A DNA stretch of 12,773 nucleotides from DATKZB01 sp035528235 (GCA_035528235.1 DATKZB010000216.1:1-12773); one strand, 5' to 3'. Numbered from the stretch's first letter, positions 6,374-12,773 are shown. Notes: generated by a model from the letters alone, not told the origin. Numbers and translations: made by a program.

Positions 6374-6412
6374 ATTGCGGGTTGGCGCGGTGGGTGCGGG
6401 GACCCACCGCGC
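6374..6412 (+). repeat. Dispersed 28-nt hairpin, copy 2
   Basis: GCGCGGTGGGT (6385-6395), loop gcgggg, ACCCACCGCGC (6402-6412) form a perfect 11-bp stem. With the preceding ATTGCG block (from 6374), 36 of 39 bases match 10264-10302. Copy 1 lies 22 nt upstream in the opposite orientation, so the two could also pair with each other. Confidence 0.85.
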
Positions 6413-6427
6413 AAGGACCCCGGGTGC

Positions 6428-6450
6428 CACTGGCGGCTTGTCCGCCAGTG
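6428..6450. repeat. Hairpin CACTGGCGG / CCGCCAGTG
   Basis: A 9-bp perfect stem (6428-6436 with 6442-6450) around the loop cttgt, in the gap between the GH15 and debranching genes. Its CTTG-containing loop is shared with the hairpins at 1755-1772 and 6475-6498, although the stems differ. TTC follows, not a T-run. Confidence 0.75.
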
Positions 6451-6474
6451 TTCTGGGGGGCAGCCGGTGTGTGC

Positions 6475-6498
6475 CACGGCCGGTCTTGCCCGGCCGTG
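6475..6498. repeat. Hairpin CACGGCCGG / CCGGCCGTG
   Basis: A 9-bp perfect stem (6475-6483 with 6490-6498) around the loop tcttgc. It is the last of four hairpins in the 236-base gap between the GH15 and debranching genes and ends about 44 nt before the TTG start. It could affect message stability or translation of the downstream gene; this is inference. Confidence 0.75.
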
Positions 6499-6541
6499 CG
6501 TTCGGCACGGGCGCCATGGCTCGCCCTTGGGAGGCCCGACC

Positions 6542-8521
6542 TTGCACCTCGATGCCGCACGCCTTCGCGACCTCGACCGAGCCCTGGCCGCCGAGTGGCT
6601 CCTCGCCGACGGCGCCGGCGGCTACGCCTCCTCGACCGTCCTGGGGTGCCCCACGCGGCGGTACCACGGCCTGTGGGTGCCGGCCCTGCAGCCGCCGGTG
6701 GGCCGGCACGTCGTCCTCAGCCACGTCGACGAGCGCCTCGTCACCGGCGAGGGCGAGGTGTGGCTTTCGACGACCGAGTACGCCGACGGGTTCCATCCGG
6801 AGGGCTGGCGCGCCGCCGAGCGGTTCGACCTGGACGGCGGGCCGCGCCTCGCGTCGCGCGCGGGCGGCACCACGGTCGAGCGCGAGGTGCTGCTGCTTCG
6901 CGACGGCCAGGGCGTGTGCATCACCTACGAGGTCCAGGCCGAGGGCGACTGGACGCTGGACCTCGGGCCGATGCTCGCGCTTCGGTCGATGCACCACCTC
7001 GGCCGCCGGCACAACCGCTTTCGCGTGGAGGCATTGCCGGACGCCCCCGGCTGGCGCGTCCTCTCGGAGGGCATGCCGGCCGTCTTCCTCTGGACCGACG
7101 CCGCCGACGCCGAGGCCCGCACCGCGCCCGCCTGGTACGAGGGCGTGCTGGTGCGGGTGGAACGCGAGCGCGGCTTCGACTTCGTCCAGGACCTCCTGGC
7201 CCCCGGCCGCTGGACGGTCCGCGGCCGCGGTCCGGCCCGGTTCCACCTGTTCTGCTCGTTCGACCCGCCGCGCGCGATAGACGTTGCGGCAGCGCGCCAG
7301 GCGGAACTCCGGCGGCAGGCCGACGTCGTCGCCCGGGCGGGCGGGCCGAAGGACGAGCGGCTGGCCCGCCTGGCCCGCGCCGCCGACGCGTTTCTGGTGC
7401 GGCGGCGGGTAGGCGACGAGGACCTCCTGACCGTCATCGCGGGGTACCCCTGGTTCAGCGACTGGGGCCGCGACACCCTCATCGCCCTGCCGGGCCTGGC
7501 CATCGAGACAGGCCGGCTCGGCGCGGCCCGGAAGGTCCTGGGGGCCTTCGCGGCCGCTGCCAGCGAGGGCATGGTCCCGAACCGCTTCGCGGAGGAGACC
7601 GGCCAGGCCGAGTACAACACGGTGGACGCCAGCCTCTGGTTCCTCCAGGCCCTGGCCGCTTACGCCCGGACCGGGGGAGATGTGCCGTTCGTCCGCGACC
7701 GGCTCTGGCCCGCCGCGTGCGAGGTCGTCGAGCGGTACGCCGCCGGCACGCGGTTCGGCATCCGGGCCGACTCCGACGGTCTCATCACGGCCGGCTCGCC
7801 CGAGACGCAACTGACCTGGATGGACGCCCGGACCTCCGACGGTCGCCCCGTCACGCCGCGCCACGGCAAGGCCGTCGAGATCAACGCCCTCTGGCTCAGC
7901 GGCCTGGCGCTGGTCGAGGACCTGGCCCGGCGACTGGGCGTGGCCGCGCCGGGGCCGTGCGCCGAGCGTGGCCGGGCCCGCGACGCGTTCGAGGAACTCT
8001 TCTGGAACGATGCGGCCGGATGCCTGTATGATGTCGTTGGGCCGGACGGTCGGCGCGATGCCGCCATCCGGCCGAACCAGGTCCTGGCGGTCGGCCTGCC
8101 GCACGCCCCGCTCACGGGACGGCGGGCCAAGTCGGTCGTCCGGACCGTGTGCGCCAAACTCATGACACCTCGGGGCCTCCGGACGCTCGCGCCCGCCGAC
8201 CCCGCCTACACGGGCCGGTACGCCGGCGGCCCCGACGAGCGCGACGCGGCCTACCACCAGGGCACCGTGTGGCCGTGGCTGGTGGGACCGTACGTCGACG
8301 CCGTGTTCGCAGTCGAGCAGCGCGAGTGCGCCCGCGGCGAGGCGACGCAGATTCTCGAGGGGCTGCTCGACTCGATGGAGGAAGCGGGCCTCGGGTTCGT
8401 CAGCGAGGTCTTCGACGGCGACCCGCCGCACCGGCCCGGCGGATGCATCGCCCAGGCCTGGTCGGTGGCGGCGGCCGTGCACGTCTGGAAGATGCTCGAG
8501 GCGACGGGAGGTGTGCCGTGA
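6542..8521 (+). CDS. Glycogen debranching enzyme (bacterial/archaeal amylo-alpha-1,6-glucosidase type)
   Basis: Removes alpha-1,6 branch points from glycogen in the cytoplasm, complementing the exo-acting GH15 enzyme upstream. The 659 residues match the usual size. The N-terminal domain has EWLLADGAGGYASSTVLG (18-35), then TRRYHGLWVPAL. The C-terminal (alpha/alpha)6 catalytic domain carries GYPWFSDWGRDTLIALPG (301-318), AEYNTVDASLWF (356-367), TWMDAR (425-430), VEINALW (445-451), RPNQVLAVGLP (510-520), GLRTLAPADPAYTG (545-558), AYHQGTVWPWLVGPYV (570-585), and GCIAQAWSVAA near the end. D311 in WGRD is the best catalytic-site candidate I can point to. TTG 6542 was chosen because GGGAGG (6529-6534) sits 7 nt ahead and the conserved N-terminus follows. 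The frame stays open upstream, but that stretch is hairpin-rich and not protein-like. The stop TGA overlaps the next gene's GTG by four bases, so translation is probably coupled. Confidence 0.92.
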   Translation: MHLDAARLRDLDRALAAEWLLADGAGGYASSTVLGCPTRRYHGLWVPALQPPVGRHVVLSHVDERLVTGEGEVWLSTTEYADGFHPEGWRAAERFDLDGGPRLASRAGGTTVEREVLLLRDGQGVCITYEVQAEGDWTLDLGPMLALRSMHHLGRRHNRFRVEALPDAPGWRVLSEGMPAVFLWTDAADAEARTAPAWYEGVLVRVERERGFDFVQDLLAPGRWTVRGRGPARFHLFCSFDPPRAIDVAAARQAELRRQADVVARAGGPKDERLARLARAADAFLVRRRVGDEDLLTVIAGYPWFSDWGRDTLIALPGLAIETGRLGAARKVLGAFAAAASEGMVPNRFAEETGQAEYNTVDASLWFLQALAAYARTGGDVPFVRDRLWPAACEVVERYAAGTRFGIRADSDGLITAGSPETQLTWMDARTSDGRPVTPRHGKAVEINALWLSGLALVEDLARRLGVAAPGPCAERGRARDAFEELFWNDAAGCLYDVVGPDGRRDAAIRPNQVLAVGLPHAPLTGRRAKSVVRTVCAKLMTPRGLRTLAPADPAYTGRYAGGPDERDAAYHQGTVWPWLVGPYVDAVFAVEQRECARGEATQILEGLLDSMEEAGLGFVSEVFDGDPPHRPGGCIAQAWSVAAAVHVWKMLEATGGVP

Positions 8522-10065
8522 GGCATGACGCGTGGCGGATGGCCGGCGGACGCTTGACGGGAATCCTGCTGGCGGCGGCCGTGTGGGGTCCCGGCGCGGG
8601 GGCCTGGGCCCAGGACGTCGAGGTGACGGCCGCCCTGAAGATCACCGAGGGCATCGTCCGCCCGGGCGCCTATGCGCCCGTGACGTTCGAGGCGACGAAC
8701 CGCACCGGGCGGGCCATCGCGCAGGTGCGCGTGAAGACCGGCGGGCCGTTCGACGTGGAGGCGGCGTGGCGGTTGGCGCCCGGCGAATCGGGCGAGAGGG
8801 TCCTGCCCATCTTCTGCGCCGGCGACAACCTGGCGTTGGTGGTCGAGTTTCTCGACGCCGGCGGCGTCTGCGTGGCCCGGACCCGCGTCGCCCCGACCGA
8901 GATACAGCGCCTGCCCTACGAGACGGCGCTGGTCGCCATCCAGCAAGGCCTGCCCGAGGAGGAACAAGGGCTGGGCAACGGCCTCCTGTCGGCCATCGGC
9001 GCCAAACAGCAGCGCGTGCTCCGCCTGGGGAGAGAGGCGATGATCCTGGTGTCGCGGTGCTTCATGCTCGACGCCATGATCAGCGACGACGGCGTGCCGG
9101 CGTTCGCGGGCCTGACCATCCACATCGCCCCCGGGAAGGGCCGCAGTACGGTCTCCCTGCCGCCGGTCTCGCCGCGGGTGTCCTGGACGGTGCAACCGGC
9201 GACGTACTCGTTTCTCGGGTCGAAGGCCTGGCCCAGGACGGACCGGCTGCGGCTGTGGCTGTGGCTGGGCCTGTTCGGTCTGGGGGTGCTCGCGGTGGGT
9301 GTTCTGGTGCCCGGGGGGCACCGGGCGGCGGCGGCGCTGGCGCTGGTGGTTCTGGCGGCGGCGGCGACGGTCGGGCTGTACCTGTTCGGCGACGTTCAGC
9401 TGGCGCGGGTCCGCGAGGCCCGCATCTTTTACATGCCCGTGGGCGCCGAGCATGCGGCACTGGAGCACCTGGCGCTGCTGGAATCGCGCGGCGGGGCGGT
9501 GGCGCAGGCCACCGCGCCCGCGCCGGGAAGCCACCGTGCCGATGGCGTCGCGGACACCGACCGGCCGACGGCCCAGATGAGCCCGCTGCCGCTGCCGGTG
9601 TTGGCCACGTCCGACGAGGTGTTCCGGACGCAGGGCACACTGTTGTACGCCGACGTGGCGGGCTTCCGCAGTTCCAGGGCGCAGACCGTCGTCCACTCGC
9701 TCCTGACGGAGCCCCGGCCGTTTGGGTACGTCGTCGCGCAGCTCGACCTGGCGGAACTCGGGAAGATGCGCCAGCGGCCCGACCTGGTCGAGGCCCTGCT
9801 CATCCAGGGCGCCAACGCCACCGGCCGCGACGGAAAGACGCGGCCGCTCAACGCCTGGGCCGCCCAATGGAAGGGCGACCCAGGCCGCGAGGTCGCCTAC
9901 GCCGGCCGGAGCCTGGCATGGTGGGACCGCGAGCGCCGGGCCGGCGACGGGCCGTTCATCCTGGCGTGGTGGCGCGACCGCCCGGCCGAGGCGGTGCCCG
10001 GGTCGCCGGCGCCGGAGCGTCTGCCGGCGCTGGTGGTGTACGGTCGGCGGGCCCCGCCCGAGTAG
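8518..10065 (+). CDS. Exported/membrane protein of unknown function, coupled to the debranching gene
   Basis: I do not recognise the family. The start is the GTG of a GTGA overlap with the debranching gene, preceded by GGGAGGTG at about 8505-8512. Of the 515 residues, the first 31 form a signal peptide (basic start, hydrophobic LTGILLAAAVW core, cleavage plausible after AWA). Residues about 33-130 are strand-rich (VEVTAALKITEGIVRPGAYA..., VTFEATNRTGRAIAQVRV), resembling an immunoglobulin-like or DUF-type exported domain. Two adjacent hydrophobic helices (about 245-264 and 270-290) anchor it in the membrane. The C-terminal half (about 295-515) would then be on the outer face if the signal peptide is cleaved. 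It contains a Pro/Ala/Asp-rich linker (330-360) and ends with ILAWWRDRP and LPALVVYGRR. No catalytic motif was identified. Coupling to a cytoplasmic glycogen enzyme is odd, since this protein is predicted to face the envelope. Confidence 0.8.
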   Translation: MRHDAWRMAGGRLTGILLAAAVWGPGAGAWAQDVEVTAALKITEGIVRPGAYAPVTFEATNRTGRAIAQVRVKTGGPFDVEAAWRLAPGESGERVLPIFCAGDNLALVVEFLDAGGVCVARTRVAPTEIQRLPYETALVAIQQGLPEEEQGLGNGLLSAIGAKQQRVLRLGREAMILVSRCFMLDAMISDDGVPAFAGLTIHIAPGKGRSTVSLPPVSPRVSWTVQPATYSFLGSKAWPRTDRLRLWLWLGLFGLGVLAVGVLVPGGHRAAAALALVVLAAAATVGLYLFGDVQLARVREARIFYMPVGAEHAALEHLALLESRGGAVAQATAPAPGSHRADGVADTDRPTAQMSPLPLPVLATSDEVFRTQGTLLYADVAGFRSSRAQTVVHSLLTEPRPFGYVVAQLDLAELGKMRQRPDLVEALLIQGANATGRDGKTRPLNAWAAQWKGDPGREVAYAGRSLAWWDRERRAGDGPFILAWWRDRPAEAVPGSPAPERLPALVVYGRRAPPE

Positions 10066-10068
10066 CCC

Positions 10069-10183
10069 TACAACGCTACTTGTCGCGCGGCGGCCTTCCC
10101 AGGCCGCCGCGATTGGGCCTGACGCGTATTCCTGGCGGCCTGGGAAGGCCGCCAGGCGGGATGAAGGAAGAAGTAGCGTTGTA
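10069..10183. mobile_element. MITE-like nested inverted-repeat element (115 bp)
   Basis: The ends are a perfect 13-bp terminal inverted repeat, TACAACGCTACTT (10069-10081) and AAGTAGCGTTGTA (10171-10183). Inside, GGCGGCCTTCCCAGGCCGCC (10089-10108) recurs as its exact reverse complement at 10134-10153. Each of these is itself a hairpin: 11-bp stems at 10086-10096/10101-10111 and 10131-10141/10146-10156, with loops tccc and ggga. It has no coding capacity. The outermost TA on each side would fit a TA-target element such as the IS630/Tc1 group, but the TA may just be part of the repeat. It begins three bases after the stop of the upstream gene and could also act as a bidirectional 3' structure. 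Confidence 0.7.
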
Positions 10184-10220
10184 TAACAACAGCCGGGCCG
10201 CCGGCGCGATTTTCCCCGCA

Positions 10221-10249
10221 TTGACGCCCGCCCCCAAGGGTTCTATGAT
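10221..10249 (+). promoter_or_regulatory. Sigma-70-type promoter for hflX
   Basis: TTGACG (10221-10226) and TATGAT (10244-10249) are each one base off consensus, with an ideal 17-nt spacer. Transcription would start near 10256, giving a leader of about 145 nt before GTG 10401. It marks hflX and the following peptidase gene as a unit separate from the glycogen genes. Confidence 0.65.
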
Positions 10250-10250
10250 T

Positions 10251-10340
10251 AGAGCGGTTTAACATTGCGTGTTTGCGCGGTGGGTACGGGGACCCACCGC
10301 GCACAAGTGGTGGTGTGAATACGCAATCTTTAAACGCTGT
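10251..10340. repeat. Stem-loop element in the hflX leader containing dispersed hairpin copy 3
   Basis: The outer arms 10251-10273 and 10318-10340 are inverted repeats matching at 18 of 23 positions without gaps (core ATTGCGT / ACGCAAT). They enclose a perfect 11-bp hairpin, GCGCGGTGGGT (10275-10285), loop acgggg, ACCCACCGCGC (10292-10302). The inner hairpin matches the copies at 6332-6363 and 6374-6412. The element starts at the end of the predicted promoter, so it would be almost fully present in the hflX mRNA leader. A small non-autonomous mobile element and a regulatory RNA structure are both possible readings. Confidence 0.7.
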
Positions 10341-10400
10341 AGATCCGTCAACGTGGGCCCGTAACGCGCAGGCGTCGGTCGGGAGGCGTAACCCAGGCAC

Positions 10401-11711
10401 GTGAAGGAACTGAAAGACACGCGGCGGTCCGTCGTCAGGGAACGCGCCATCCTGGTCGAAGTCATCTGCGGCACCGCCGGAGATCACGGCGAGGCGGGCC
10501 ATCGCGACCGGCTCGAGGAACTCCAGCGCCTGGCCGACACGGCCGGCGCCCACGTCGTCGGCACCATGACGCAGCGCCGCCGCGCCGTCCACCCCGGCAC
10601 GTACGTCGGCCACGGCAAGGTCGAGGAACTCAAGGCCCTGGCCGGCCAGCATCGGGCCAACGTCGTCATCTTCGACAACGACCTGAGCCCCGCCCAGATC
10701 CGCAACCTCGAGAAGGCCATCGAGGTCAAGACGATCGACCGCAGCGAACTCATCCTCGACATCTTCGCCAGCCGGGCACGCACCCACGAGGCCCGGCTCC
10801 AGGTGGAACTGGCCCAACTGGAGTACACCTACCCGCGCCTGCAGCGCCTCTGGACGCACCTGTCGCGGATGGAGGGCGGCGGCATCGGGACGCGCGGCCC
10901 GGGCGAAACGCAGCTCGAGACCGACCGGCGACTCGTCCGCAACCGCATCCAGGACCTCAAGGCCCGACTCCGCGCCATCGACGCCCGCAAGGAACGCCAG
11001 GTCCGGTCGCGAGGCGAGGCGCTGACGGTCGGCCTGGTGGGGTACACGAACGCCGGCAAGTCGAGCCTGCTGAACGCCCTGACGGACGCCCGGGCGTACG
11101 TCGAGGACAAGTTGTTCGCCACGCTCGACACGCGGACGCGGGCCTGGTCGCTGCCGCACCGGCTGACGGCCCTGCTGTCGGACACCGTCGGGTTCCTCCG
11201 CGACCTGCCGCACCACCTGGTCGCCTCGTTCAAGGCCACGCTCGAAGAGGCGATCCACGCCGACCTGCTGCTGCACGTCGTCGACGTCTCGACCGAGCAC
11301 GTCCACGCCGACCTGGAGGCCGTCGGCCAGGTGCTCGACGAAATCGGCTGCCGCGACAAGCCGCAACTCATCGTCCTGAACAAGGCGGACCTGGTGGCCG
11401 ACCCCGTGGACCTGGACCTCGTGCAGCGGGTCTGCCCGGGCGCCGTCACGGTCAGCGCGAAGACCGGCGCCGGCCTCGACGAGTTGGCCCGGGTGGTGAC
11501 CGAGCGCCTGATGGGGCCCGAGCGGGAGGCGACGATCCGGGCCGATGCGGCCGACGGCCGCCTCCTGGCGTGGATCGGACGGCACGCGACGGTGCTCGGA
11601 CGCACCATCGAGGACGGCGCCATCGTCCAGACGGTCCGGCTGCCCGAGCGCCTGCTGGCCGAGATACCTCGCGTGGCCCGAGCGCCGTATACGATCGAGC
11701 CCAAGGCGTGA
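10401..11711 (+). CDS. hflX: GTPase HflX
   Basis: Ribosome-associated GTPase of the HflX family, which in other bacteria splits or rescues stalled 70S ribosomes under stress. The 436 residues show the HflX N-terminal domain, including HPGTYVGHGKVEELK (64-78), FDNDLSPAQIRNLEK (91-105) and IDRSELILDIFASRA (112-126). The diagnostic GGGIGTRGPGETQLETDRR segment spans 159-177. The G domain has GYTNAGKSS (214-222), TLDT (241-244), DTVGF (261-265), NKAD (327-330) and SAK (352-354). A short C-terminal domain ends YTIEPKA. GTG 10401 is the only start that keeps the early MKELKDTRRSVVRERAILV region; GGGAGG at 10381-10386 lies a rather long 14 nt away. It has its own promoter and a structured leader. The next gene begins 14 nt after the stop. 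Confidence 0.95.
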   Translation: MKELKDTRRSVVRERAILVEVICGTAGDHGEAGHRDRLEELQRLADTAGAHVVGTMTQRRRAVHPGTYVGHGKVEELKALAGQHRANVVIFDNDLSPAQIRNLEKAIEVKTIDRSELILDIFASRARTHEARLQVELAQLEYTYPRLQRLWTHLSRMEGGGIGTRGPGETQLETDRRLVRNRIQDLKARLRAIDARKERQVRSRGEALTVGLVGYTNAGKSSLLNALTDARAYVEDKLFATLDTRTRAWSLPHRLTALLSDTVGFLRDLPHHLVASFKATLEEAIHADLLLHVVDVSTEHVHADLEAVGQVLDEIGCRDKPQLIVLNKADLVADPVDLDLVQRVCPGAVTVSAKTGAGLDELARVVTERLMGPEREATIRADAADGRLLAWIGRHATVLGRTIEDGAIVQTVRLPERLLAEIPRVARAPYTIEPKA

Positions 11712-11725
11712 GGCGAGGACCCGCG

Positions 11726-12745
11726 ATGCCACCTGCCGGCCAGATACGACGGTGCCGCACCGGCCGGGCGGTGGCGCTCGCGGCGGCCCTGGCGCTCGGT
11801 CTGGCAACGGCGGGCGCAGGGAGCGAAACGCCTGCCGACACCCAGGCCGCGCCCGAGCAGCCGGGCTCGACGCCGGGCGGCCGCGAGTTGTACCGCCTGC
11901 CCGACGACTACCGCAGCCCCCTGGGCACGTTCAACCAGGTCGCGATCGTCGCGCAGCAGAAGAAGCGCCTGGAGATCATCAACGAGCGGCTGTCGATGCG
12001 TCTCAGGCTGACGGAGACGCGGCACTACCTGGTCTTCGGCGAGGCCGGCTCGCCCATTGCCGCGCGATTCACCCAGTGGAGCGAGGTCCTGCACGCCAAC
12101 CTGCTCAAGCACCTGGCCCTGTCCGAGACCGCCCGCGTCTGGGACGGCAAGTGCGTGCTCATCCTGTTCGCTCGGCGTCCGAAATTCGAGCAGTACGCCC
12201 AGGTCTTCGACGGGCACGACGTCCGCCAGGCGGGGGCCTACTTCGCCATCGAGCAACACGGGGCCGACGACCCCAGCCTCGTGCACATGTGCTTCCCCAT
12301 CGAGACGCGCGACGAGCGGCGCCAGCAGGAACTGTTCGCTCACGAGGGCACCCACGCCTTCTTCGAACTGTACAAGACGCCGGGGCGGCTGCCGTTGTGG
12401 CTCCACGAGGGCCTGGCCGAGTACATGACCACGGTCAACGACCCGGCGCTGCGGCCGGTCAAGTGGCAGGCGTCGGCGGTGCTGGCGGTCGCCCGGGCGC
12501 CGCTCCGCAGACTGCTGGCGGCCAAGCCGGGCGACGAACTCTCGCGCGACCAGTACAGCGCCGCCTTCACGCTGGTCGATTTCCTGCTGGCCGAGGGCCG
12601 ACACAAGTTCAAGACGTTCGTCGACGCCCTGAAAGACGGCAAGGACCAGAACGCCGCCCTGCGGCAGGCCTACGGTTTCGCTATTGACGAACTGGTGCGG
12701 CGCTGGCACGCTTATGCGAGGCAGTACCGGCCGGCGGGGCCGTAG
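11726..12745 (+). CDS. Exported HExxH metallopeptidase-like protein (peptidase MA/DUF1570-like)
   Basis: Likely a zinc-dependent gluzincin-type peptidase acting outside the cytoplasmic membrane. The 339 residues begin with a signal peptide (RRCRTGRAVALAAALALGLA, cleavage plausible after AGA near residue 32) and a low-complexity Thr/Pro/Gly linker to about 52. The zinc site is visible: HEGTH (206-210, HExxH) followed by PLWLHEGLAEYM (223-234), with E228 the likely third ligand in the WLxEGLA pattern. A helix-rich tail has SAAFTLVDFLLAEGRHKF (278-295). This arrangement is common in planctomycete exported proteins of the DUF1570/peptidase-MA type; the substrate is unknown. ATG 11726 has GGCGAGGA at 11712-11719 with good spacing. 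A GTG at 11708 overlapping the hflX stop is an alternative. The stop codon TAG lies inside the 12742-12769 palindrome, so the palindrome may have set the C-terminus. It is probably co-transcribed with hflX. Confidence 0.82.
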   Translation: MPPAGQIRRCRTGRAVALAAALALGLATAGAGSETPADTQAAPEQPGSTPGGRELYRLPDDYRSPLGTFNQVAIVAQQKKRLEIINERLSMRLRLTETRHYLVFGEAGSPIAARFTQWSEVLHANLLKHLALSETARVWDGKCVLILFARRPKFEQYAQVFDGHDVRQAGAYFAIEQHGADDPSLVHMCFPIETRDERRQQELFAHEGTHAFFELYKTPGRLPLWLHEGLAEYMTTVNDPALRPVKWQASAVLAVARAPLRRLLAAKPGDELSRDQYSAAFTLVDFLLAEGRHKFKTFVDALKDGKDQNAALRQAYGFAIDELVRRWHAYARQYRPAGP

Positions 12746-12769
12746 GGGCACGACATGTCGTGCCCCTAC
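12742..12769. repeat. 28-bp perfect palindrome overlapping a stop codon
   Basis: GTAGGGGCACGACA (12742-12755) is followed immediately by its exact reverse complement (12756-12769), with no unpaired centre. The TAG at 12743-12745 ends the peptidase gene. A TACAACA extension runs to the window edge, and TACAAC also opens the element at 10069. The element may continue beyond the window. It may be a dispersed palindromic unit that inserts at gene 3' ends; no T-run is visible. Confidence 0.8.
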
Positions 12770-12773
12770 AACA

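Noticed and set aside
6332..6498. Hairpins considered as rho-independent terminators
   Set aside because: None of the four stems is followed by a run of T on either reading. A structural or mobile-repeat role fits better.
6086..6541. Upstream extension of the debranching gene frame to an ATG inside the ferredoxin region
   Set aside because: It overlaps the GH15-ferredoxin coding end and four hairpins. The GGGAGG-spaced TTG at 6542 coincides with the start of conserved sequence.
3525..6560. Very long open frame on the minus strand (about 1000 codons) opposite the GH15 gene
   Set aside because: It is a GC-rich shadow of the GH15 gene: low-complexity Gly/Val/Asp/Ala-rich translation without domains, and it runs through the heptamer array. 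The plus-strand frame has unmistakable GH15 and ferredoxin motifs.
5879..8482. Long minus-strand frame opposite the debranching gene
   Set aside because: The translation is Arg/Pro/Gly/Val-rich with no motif. The plus strand encodes a conserved debranching enzyme over the same bases.
10184..10400. Riboswitch or tRNA-like element in the hflX leader
   Set aside because: No known riboswitch core or tRNA fold was recognised; the structure is explained by inverted repeats.
10829..12751. Long minus-strand frame opposite hflX and the peptidase gene
   Set aside because: Shadow of two conserved plus-strand genes; it crosses their boundary with no start signal or domain.

Overview
The window is a high-GC bacterial chromosomal segment in which all seven complete genes lie on the + strand. 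Several features point to a Planctomycetes-type bacterium, most plausibly of the Phycisphaerae group or a relative: very GC-rich coding sequence, a GT4 glycogen-synthase-like gene beside GH57, GH15 and glycogen-debranching genes, exported proteins without close functional relatives, and gaps filled with palindromes and 7-bp-period repeats. The taxonomic call is an inference from style, not from a marker gene.

Layout. Bases 1-117 hold the C-terminal tail of a gene that looks like a transposase. A near-consensus sigma-70 promoter (167-196) precedes a glycogen-synthase-like GT4 glycosyltransferase (314-1651). A repeat-filled gap (1651-1984) leads to a GH57 amylase-type enzyme (1985-3160), then a small three-helix membrane protein (3235-3618). 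A second repeat-filled gap ends in a promoter (3841-3869) and a strong Shine-Dalgarno in front of a GH15 glucoamylase-type enzyme (3906-6305). This enzyme carries a C-terminal CxxC motif and a complete two-cluster ferredoxin domain. A gap with four successive hairpins (6332-6498) precedes a glycogen debranching enzyme that starts at TTG 6542. Its stop overlaps the start of an exported or membrane protein of unknown function (8518-10065) by four bases. A nested inverted-repeat, MITE-like element follows (10069-10183). Then come a third near-consensus promoter (10221-10249) and a stem-loop-rich leader upstream of the GTPase gene hflX (10401-11711). The last gene is an exported HExxH metallopeptidase-like protein (11726-12745), whose stop codon lies inside a 28-bp perfect palindrome.

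How the genes fit together. The first two-thirds is an alpha-glucan (glycogen) cluster. The GT4 synthase-like enzyme would build or extend glucan. The GH57 enzyme would cut or rearrange alpha-1,4 chains. The GH15 enzyme would release glucose from chain ends, and the debranching enzyme would remove alpha-1,6 branches. None of these four has a visible signal peptide, so they are likely cytoplasmic. hflX and the peptidase form a separate unit with its own promoter.

The most unusual content is the GH15-ferredoxin fusion, which suggests a redox link to glycogen breakdown. Next are the heptanucleotide repeat arrays of three different sequences but one common period, and a dispersed 28-nt hairpin whose copies differ by paired, compensating substitutions.
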